Shown in pieces: positions 59,261 to 64,000 of a DNA stretch of 64,000 bases (positions are counted from its first letter, which is position 1; each line of letters opens with the position of its first letter). This DNA comes from Paracoccus endophyticus. Its GTDB lineage: Bacteria > Pseudomonadota > Alphaproteobacteria > Rhodobacterales > Rhodobacteraceae. The notes under the pieces were generated by a model that was not told where the DNA came from, ran no database searches, and saw nothing but the letters and a program-made list of their open reading frames with translations. The translations under genes and the position numbers were made by a program. The DNA is taken from assembly GCF_003286075.1 (NCBI RefSeq), contig NZ_QLUV01000003.1, positions 1 through 64,000 on the forward strand, written 5' to 3'.

Positions 59261-60171
59261 CCCACGACCTGATCGACCTTTCCCCCGAGGTGCGCGACGC
59301 GCTGGATGGCGGTCGCCCCGTGGTGGCGCTTGAATCCACCATCATCACCCACGGCATGCCGTTCCCCCAGAACCTCGAGGTTGCCCGCCGGGTCGAGACG
59401 AGCGTGCGCGAATCCGGGGCCACCCCCGCCACCATTGCCGTGATGGCGGGCCGCATCCGGGTCGGGCTGGACGACGAAACGCTGCAGGCGCTGTCGCGCA
59501 CCCCGCAGGATCAGGTGATGAAGCTGAGCCGCGCCGACCTGGCCGTCTGCATGGCGACCGGGCGCACGGGCGCCACCACGGTCGCGGCGACCATGATCTG
59601 CGCCGACCTGGCCGGCATCCGCGTCTTTGCGACCGGCGGCATCGGCGGCGTACACCGCGGGGTGGAAGAGACGATGGACGTCAGCGCCGACCTGCAGGAA
59701 CTGGCGCGCACGCCGGTCACGGTCGTCTCGGCGGGCGCCAAGGCGATCCTGGACCTGCCCCGCACGCTGGAGCTGCTGGAAACGCTGGGCGTCCCCGTGA
59801 TCGCGGTGGGGCAGGACGCGCTGCCGGCGTTCTGGTCGCGCGATTCGGGGCTGGCCGCGCCCTTGCGGCTGGACGATCCTGCCGACATCGCGGCCGCCGC
59901 CCGGATGCGGCGTGCCCTGGGCCTGCCGGGGGGACAACTGGTCGTGAACCCGATCCCCGCGGCCGACGAGATCCCGCGCGCCCGGATGATCCCCCTGGTG
60001 GATCAGGCGCTGGCCGAGGCGCGGACCCAAGGCGTCGCGGCCAAGGCCGTCACGCCCTTCCTACTGGCGCGGCTGTTCGAGCTGACCGCCGGCCAGTCGC
60101 TCAGCGCCAATATCGCCCTTGTCATCAACAATGCCCGGCTGGCCGCCCGGATCGCCGCCGAAGGCGCTTGA
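59257..60171 (+). CDS. psuG: Pseudouridine-5'-phosphate glycosidase
   Basis: A 304-residue enzyme cleaving the C-C bond of pseudouridine 5'-phosphate to uracil and ribose 5-phosphate. Family marks are VVALESTIITHGMPFPQNLE near residue 22, the metal and lysine region VFATGGIGGVHRGVEETMDV, VVSAGAKAILDLPRTLE with the catalytic lysine, TLGVPVIAVGQDALPAFWSR and ELTAGQSLSANIALVINNAR. Together with psuK it salvages modified bases from RNA turnover, fittingly beside tyrS. Confidence 0.96.
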   Translation: MTHDLIDLSPEVRDALDGGRPVVALESTIITHGMPFPQNLEVARRVETSVRESGATPATIAVMAGRIRVGLDDETLQALSRTPQDQVMKLSRADLAVCMATGRTGATTVAATMICADLAGIRVFATGGIGGVHRGVEETMDVSADLQELARTPVTVVSAGAKAILDLPRTLELLETLGVPVIAVGQDALPAFWSRDSGLAAPLRLDDPADIAAAARMRRALGLPGGQLVVNPIPAADEIPRARMIPLVDQALAEARTQGVAAKAVTPFLLARLFELTAGQSLSANIALVINNARLAARIAAEGA

Positions 60172-60202
60172 CCCTTCAGCGCGCGGCGGTTGACGGTGCA
60201 GC

Positions 60203-60895
60203 ATGCGACAACCTGACGACCTGCCACCGCTGCACGCCCCCTCGCCACCCCCCCGCCGTCCGCGCCGGTTCGGCACGCTGCGCGCCTCGTTCCTGACCGG
60301 ACTGGCCGTCATGCTGCCGATCGCGCTGACGCTCTGGCTGTTCTGGACCCTGACCGGCTGGGTCGATGGCTGGGTCATGCCGATGATCCCCACGCGCTGG
60401 CACCCCGATCGCTGGCTGGGCATCAACCCCCGCGGCGTGGGCGTCATCATCTTCCTGGTGTTCACCGTCATCGTGGGCTGGTTCGCCAAGGGCTATATCG
60501 GCCGGCGGCTGCTGCGGACCGGGGAAAACCTGCTGGACCGGGTGCCGATCGTGCGGTCGGTCTATGGCGGGCTGAAGCAGATCAGCGAAACCCTGCTGAG
60601 CCAGGGCGACGACAAGTTCGACCGCGCCTGCCTGATCGAATACCCGCGCAAGGGGCTGTGGGGCGTGGGCTTTGTCGCAGGCCCCGCCAAGGGCGAGCTG
60701 GGCGGGATCGGCCCGCAGGGCGACCGGATCATGGCGGTGTTCCTGCCGACGACGCCGAACCCGACCTCGGGGTTCCTGCTGTACGTGCCCGAGGCCGACG
60801 TGCATTACCTGACGATGAGCGTCGAGGACGCGGCCAAGCTGATCATCTCGGGCGGGCTGGTCTATCCCGTCGGCGCGGCAGACCAGACGCCGTAA
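60203..60895 (+). CDS. DUF502 family membrane protein
   Basis: A 230-residue protein with a Pro/Arg-rich N-terminus and two transmembrane helices (FLTGLAVMLPIALTLWLFWT; GVIIFLVFTVIVGWFAKGYI). The conserved soluble part has VPIVRSVYGGLKQISETLL, IEYPRKGLWGVGFVAG, VFLPTTPNPTSGFLLYVPEA and AAKLIISGGLVYP. The function is unknown. Related plant proteins (LCV) act in membrane trafficking, which may not apply here. Confidence 0.92.
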   Translation: MRQPDDLPPLHAPSPPPRRPRRFGTLRASFLTGLAVMLPIALTLWLFWTLTGWVDGWVMPMIPTRWHPDRWLGINPRGVGVIIFLVFTVIVGWFAKGYIGRRLLRTGENLLDRVPIVRSVYGGLKQISETLLSQGDDKFDRACLIEYPRKGLWGVGFVAGPAKGELGGIGPQGDRIMAVFLPTTPNPTSGFLLYVPEADVHYLTMSVEDAAKLIISGGLVYPVGAADQTP

Positions 60896-60920
60896 CGCCG
60901 CGCACCGGCACTGCCGGCGG

Positions 60921-61967
60921 TCAGCCGTAGATGCGGCGCAGTTCGACTGAATCGCGCTCTCCGACATTGGCGAGGTCGCCGGCGACGAAGGCCTCGGCAG
61001 CAGCGCGGCCGGCGGCCTTCATCCGGGCCAGCAGCCCGGGTCCGGGAAAGCTCTTGCTGCGGCTGTTGAGCGAGGTCATCAGCGCCTCGTCCGACACCAT
61101 GTGGATCAGCGGGATCTTCATGCCGCGGTCCTGCAGCCGCCCTTCGTCGGCCAGCCGCTTGACGAAGGCGATGGCGCGCAGTTCGCGCAGCAGGGACGAG
61201 TTGAAGCTGATCTCGTTGATCCGGTCCTGAATCTGCGTGGGCGTGCTGGGCACCCCCTCTCGTTCCTGGGGGTTGATGGTGACGATCACGATGTCGCGCG
61301 GCAGGTCGTTCGGAAACAGCGGAAACAGCGCCGGGTTGCCGGAATAGCCGCCGTCCCAGTACGTCTCGAGGCGGCCGGTCTGCGGGTCCTCGATCTCGAC
61401 CGCCCGGAACAGGGTCGGCAGGCAGGCCGAGGCCATGACGGCGTCCGGCGTGACCCCCGCGCCCGAAAAGATATGCACCCGTCCGGTGCGGACATTGGTG
61501 GCCGTGACAAACAACTGCGGGCCGCCCGGCGAGGCAAGCCCGGCATGGGGCATGGTGCGGATGATCCGCGCCAGCGGGTTGGAATAGAACACGCCCGAAT
61601 CATACGGGCTGAAGACACGGGTCAGGTTTTCCACCAGCGCGGCCGGGGACAGCATCTCGGCCAATCGGTGGAATCCGTGTGGCACAGGCAGCGACGGGGT
61701 CATCCAGCGCGCCAGGCGGCCGTCGCTGAATCGGCCGACCTGCGCCCAGACGTGGTCCAGGTTGTCGCGCGCGGCGCGGCGACCCTCGGCGCCCTCGGCG
61801 CAGGCCAGACCCGCCTTGACCGCAGCCCCGTTCAGCGCACCGGCCGAGGTGCCGCTGATGGCCGCGATCGTGACCTCATCGCCCTCCAGCAGGCGGTCCA
61901 GGACGCCCCAGGCGAAGGCGCCATGCGCGCCCCCGCCCTGCAGGGCTAGGTTCAGTGTCTTGGTCAT
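60921..61967 (-). CDS. Patatin-like phospholipase
   Basis: A 348-residue lipid acyl hydrolase. It has the anion hole GGGAHGAFAWG near residue 11, the nucleophile elbow GTSAGALNGAAV (G-T-S-A-G) and the catalytic Asp in DGGYSGNPALFPLFPNDLPR (D-G-G). This form (RssA-like, with GYSGNPALFPL) is common near PHA genes in alphaproteobacteria. A perfect PhaR-type palindrome lies 20 bases before the ATG, suggesting control by polymer level and possible action at granule lipids or polymer. The role is inference; the hydrolase assignment is firm. ATG at 61967 (MTKTLNLALQGG) was chosen over one overlapping the palindrome. Confidence 0.92.
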   Translation of the reverse strand: MTKTLNLALQGGGAHGAFAWGVLDRLLEGDEVTIAAISGTSAGALNGAAVKAGLACAEGAEGRRAARDNLDHVWAQVGRFSDGRLARWMTPSLPVPHGFHRLAEMLSPAALVENLTRVFSPYDSGVFYSNPLARIIRTMPHAGLASPGGPQLFVTATNVRTGRVHIFSGAGVTPDAVMASACLPTLFRAVEIEDPQTGRLETYWDGGYSGNPALFPLFPNDLPRDIVIVTINPQEREGVPSTPTQIQDRINEISFNSSLLRELRAIAFVKRLADEGRLQDRGMKIPLIHMVSDEALMTSLNSRSKSFPGPGLLARMKAAGRAAAEAFVAGDLANVGERDSVELRRIYG

Positions 61968-61986
61968 AGGGACGGGCCCTTGTTGA

Positions 61987-62003
61987 TGCTGCATTGCAGC
62001 ATA
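61987..62003. promoter_or_regulatory. PhaR-type operator upstream of the patatin gene
   Basis: ATGCTGC-ATT-GCAGCAT is a perfect seven-base inverted repeat containing CTGC-N3-GCAG. It differs from phaP operator 2 only in the three central bases. It is centred 28 bases upstream of the patatin ATG. The likeness to the phaP sites 23 kb away is seen directly; PhaR binding is inferred. Confidence 0.7.
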
Positions 62004-62036
62004 ACGCGCCGCGCGGGCGAACGGAACGGGCGGCGG

Positions 62037-63164
62037 TCAGTCCTCGGCGTTGGCCTCGGCCCGGCTCTTTCCGGCGACATCCATGGCCAGCGTCGCCGCC
62101 ATGAAGGCGTCCAGGTCGCCGTCCAGCACGCCTTGCGTGTCGCTGGTCTCGACCCCCGTACGCAGGTCCTTGACCATCTGATAGGGCTGCAGGACATAGC
62201 TGCGGATCTGATTGCCCCAGCCGGCGTCCCCCTTGGCGTCGTGCGCGGCGTTGATGGCCGCGTTGCGCTTGTCCAGTTCCAGCTGATACAGCCGCGAACG
62301 CAGGGCGTTCATCGCGATCTCGCGGTTCTGGTGCTGCGACTTCATCGAGCTGGTGACGACGATGTTCGTGGGCAGGTGGGTGATCCGCACCGCCGAGTCG
62401 GTGGTGTTCACGTGCTGGCCGCCCGCGCCCGACGACCGATAGGTGTCGATGCGGATGTCGCGGTCGGGGATGTCGATCTCGATGTTGTCGTCCACGACGG
62501 GATAGACCCACACCGACGAGAACGAGGTGTGCCGCCGCGCCGCGCTGTCATAGGGGCTGATGCGGACAAGCCGGTGCACCCCCGATTCCGATTTCAGCCA
62601 GCCATAGGCGTTCGGCCCGCTGACCTTGTAGGCGGCGCTGCGGATCCCCGCCTCTTCGCCCGGGTTCTCGGACATCAGCTCGACCTGATACCCCTTCTTC
62701 TCGGCCCAGCGGACGTACATGCGGGCCAGCATCGACGCCCAGTCGCAGCTTTCGGTGCCGCCCGCGCCGGCGTTGATCTCGACAAAGGTGTCATTGCCGT
62801 CCGCCTCGCCGTTCAGCAGCGCCTCCAACTCCTTCTGCGCGGCCGTCGCGGCCAGCGCCTTCAGCGCGGCCTCGGCGTCGGCCACGACCTCGGCGTCGCT
62901 CTCGGCCTCACCCAGTTCAATCAGCTCGAGATTGTCGGCCAGCTCACGCTCGATGTGGCGATAGGTGTCGATCGCATCCGACAGCCGCTGGCGGTCGCGC
63001 ATCAGCTTCTGCGCACGCGCCGGGTCCGACCACAGGTCGCCGTCCTCGATGATCGCGTTCATCTCCTCCAGCCGGTGGGGGGCGGTGTCCCAGTCCAGGC
63101 GCTGCCCCAGCAGGCGCAGCGATTTGCGGATCGAGTCGGCGGTGGCCTGGGTTTCGGCGCGCAT
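62037..63164 (-). CDS. prfB: Peptide chain release factor 2
   Basis: A 375-residue class I release factor. It has the N-terminal helical domain ([20 protein letters not shown]), [39 protein letters not shown] (the recognition tripeptide is SPY rather than SPF), the catalytic GGQ in [18 protein letters not shown], and [10 protein letters not shown]. There is no in-frame TGA near codon 25, so the programmed frameshift of enterobacteria is absent. It is downstream of a penicillin-binding protein on the same strand. Confidence 0.96.
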   Translation of the reverse strand: MRAETQATADSIRKSLRLLGQRLDWDTAPHRLEEMNAIIEDGDLWSDPARAQKLMRDRQRLSDAIDTYRHIERELADNLELIELGEAESDAEVVADAEAALKALAATAAQKELEALLNGEADGNDTFVEINAGAGGTESCDWASMLARMYVRWAEKKGYQVELMSENPGEEAGIRSAAYKVSGPNAYGWLKSESGVHRLVRISPYDSAARRHTSFSSVWVYPVVDDNIEIDIPDRDIRIDTYRSSGAGGQHVNTTDSAVRITHLPTNIVVTSSMKSQHQNREIAMNALRSRLYQLELDKRNAAINAAHDAKGDAGWGNQIRSYVLQPYQMVKDLRTGVETSDTQGVLDGDLDAFMAATLAMDVAGKSRAEANAED

Positions 63165-63306
63165 CGGGCGTCCTTTCGGCGGGTCGGTTCGGCGGCGGGG
63201 TCGTTGACGGGCAGGGCGGGCAGGCGCACCGGCTGCGGGTGATAGCGCGCGCGCGTCCCCGGCACAAGCGCGCAGGCAGGCCGGGCGGCCTGCGCGGACG
63301 GGGCGG

Positions 63307-64000
63307 TCAGTACAGGCCGCCCGAACTGATGGTGCCGAAATCGGCCTTTTTCGGGATGACCTTCTTCTTGCCGGTCGACGTCGTGACCGCCTTGGCGCGG
63401 GTGTTGGTCACGTCGTTGCCCCGCAGGCCCGGCAACTCGACCCGCTCGAACCCGCCATCGACGACGCGCGGGACCGATTCCGCGCCCGTGCCGTCGCGGA
63501 AATATTCGGCGATCGTGCCCTTGCCGTACGAGACGTTCACGAAATGCCCGCCCGGTGGCACCCGAAAGGCGCTGCCGCCATACTGCTTGACCGCCTGCCG
63601 CATGAACGCATTGAACACCGGCACGCACAGCGTGCCGCCATAGGCGTTCTCGCCCAGCGAGCGCGGCTGGTCGTGGCCCAGATAGCAGCCCGCGACGATG
63701 TTCGAGGTGAAGCCGATGAACCACACGTCCTTGGCGTCGTTCGTCGTGCCGGTCTTGCCCGCCACCGGCACCGGCAGCTTGACGCCGCGCCCCGAGCCGC
63801 GCTTGACCACCCCCTCCATCATCGAGGTCAGCTGATAGGCGGTGATCGCGTCCATCACGCGCTCGCGGTCCGACGCGATCAGCGGCGCCTGCCCGGCGGG
63901 CAGCGCCGGCTGGTCGCAGGTTTCGCAGACGCGCTGGTCTTGGCGATAGACGGTGCGCCCGCGGCGGTCCTGCACGCGGTCCACCAGGGTCGGCTCCACC
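63307..64000 (-). CDS. Penicillin-binding protein 1A, C-terminal part
   Basis: The last 231 codons of a class A penicillin-binding protein; the rest lies beyond the right edge. The transpeptidase motif [16 protein letters not shown] is present, preceded by [20 protein letters not shown] and followed by [20 protein letters not shown]. It ends GTISSGGLY. The active-site SxxK and SxN motifs and the glycosyltransferase domain are not in the window. It cross-links peptidoglycan in the periplasm. Confidence 0.93.
   Translation of the reverse strand, partial: VEPTLVDRVQDRRGRTVYRQDQRVCETCDQPALPAGQAPLIASDRERVMDAITAYQLTSMMEGVVKRGSGRGVKLPVPVAGKTGTTNDAKDVWFIGFTSNIVAGCYLGHDQPRSLGENAYGGTLCVPVFNAFMRQAVKQYGGSAFRVPPGGHFVNVSYGKGTIAEYFRDGTGAESVPRVVDGGFERVELPGLRGNDVTNTRAKAVTTSTGKKKVIPKKADFGTISSGGLY

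Noticed and set aside
62037..63164. Programmed frameshift in prfB
   Set aside because: The frame is continuous from the ATG, with no early in-frame TGA. The SPY tripeptide in place of SPF is usual in alphaproteobacteria.

Overview
The window is a high-GC alphaproteobacterial chromosome segment. It is most likely Paracoccus or a close relative in the Rhodobacterales. The signs are a phaZ/phaC/phaP/phaR cluster with CTGC-N3-GCAG operators, an ureDAJBC-EFG urease cluster next to urtABCDE, an IS5-type transposase end of a kind common in this group, and DUF4169/SspB/DUF502 housekeeping genes. All identifications come from reading the sequence; no database search was run.

Left edge (1-1300): an accessory scar. 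An IS5-family end interrupts a glycosyltransferase gene that follows a DUF2442 gene and a remnant of its usual DUF4160 partner. 1302-8268: an eight-gene Mrp/Mnh-type cation/proton antiporter operon with translationally overlapping genes. It lacks a full MrpA but has three NuoL/M/N-type subunits. A Ca2+/Na+ exchanger and a universal stress protein follow.

10600-20640: two polar amino acid ABC importers, each beside a FAD-dependent amine/D-amino-acid oxidoreductase. One also has a D-2-hydroxyacid dehydrogenase and a divergent XRE-cupin regulator with a clear operator palindrome. A decayed FAD oxidoreductase lies beside them. 21000-25500: a beta-keto acid cleavage enzyme (BKACE), a carnitine-dehydrogenase-like enzyme and a LivF ATPase, cut off within LivG where an alcohol dehydrogenase now sits; a decayed cupin gene lies beyond it.

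25600-37200: a nitrogen-scavenging block on the minus strand, with the urea ABC importer (urtABCDE) and the nickel urease with its accessory proteins (ureD A J B C E F G). A short relic of dnaE2 and tRNA-Ser follow. 37700-43200: polyhydroxyalkanoate granule metabolism, namely regulator phaR, phasin phaP, an unusually long synthase phaC and divergent depolymerase phaZ.

43300-64000: mostly housekeeping genes: thrS, cspA, an acyl-CoA ligase with a DsbA-like protein, a LysE exporter, yebC, fumC, an SspB-like adaptor, two tandem tRNA-Asp genes, two secreted PRC-barrel proteins, anmK, tyrS-psuK-psuG, DUF502, a patatin preceded by a PhaR-type palindrome, prfB and the end of a penicillin-binding protein. 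The observations most worth following are the MrpA-less three-antiporter operon with one subunit missing its key glutamate, the PhaR-type site in front of the patatin gene, and the roughly 300-residue extension of PhaC.
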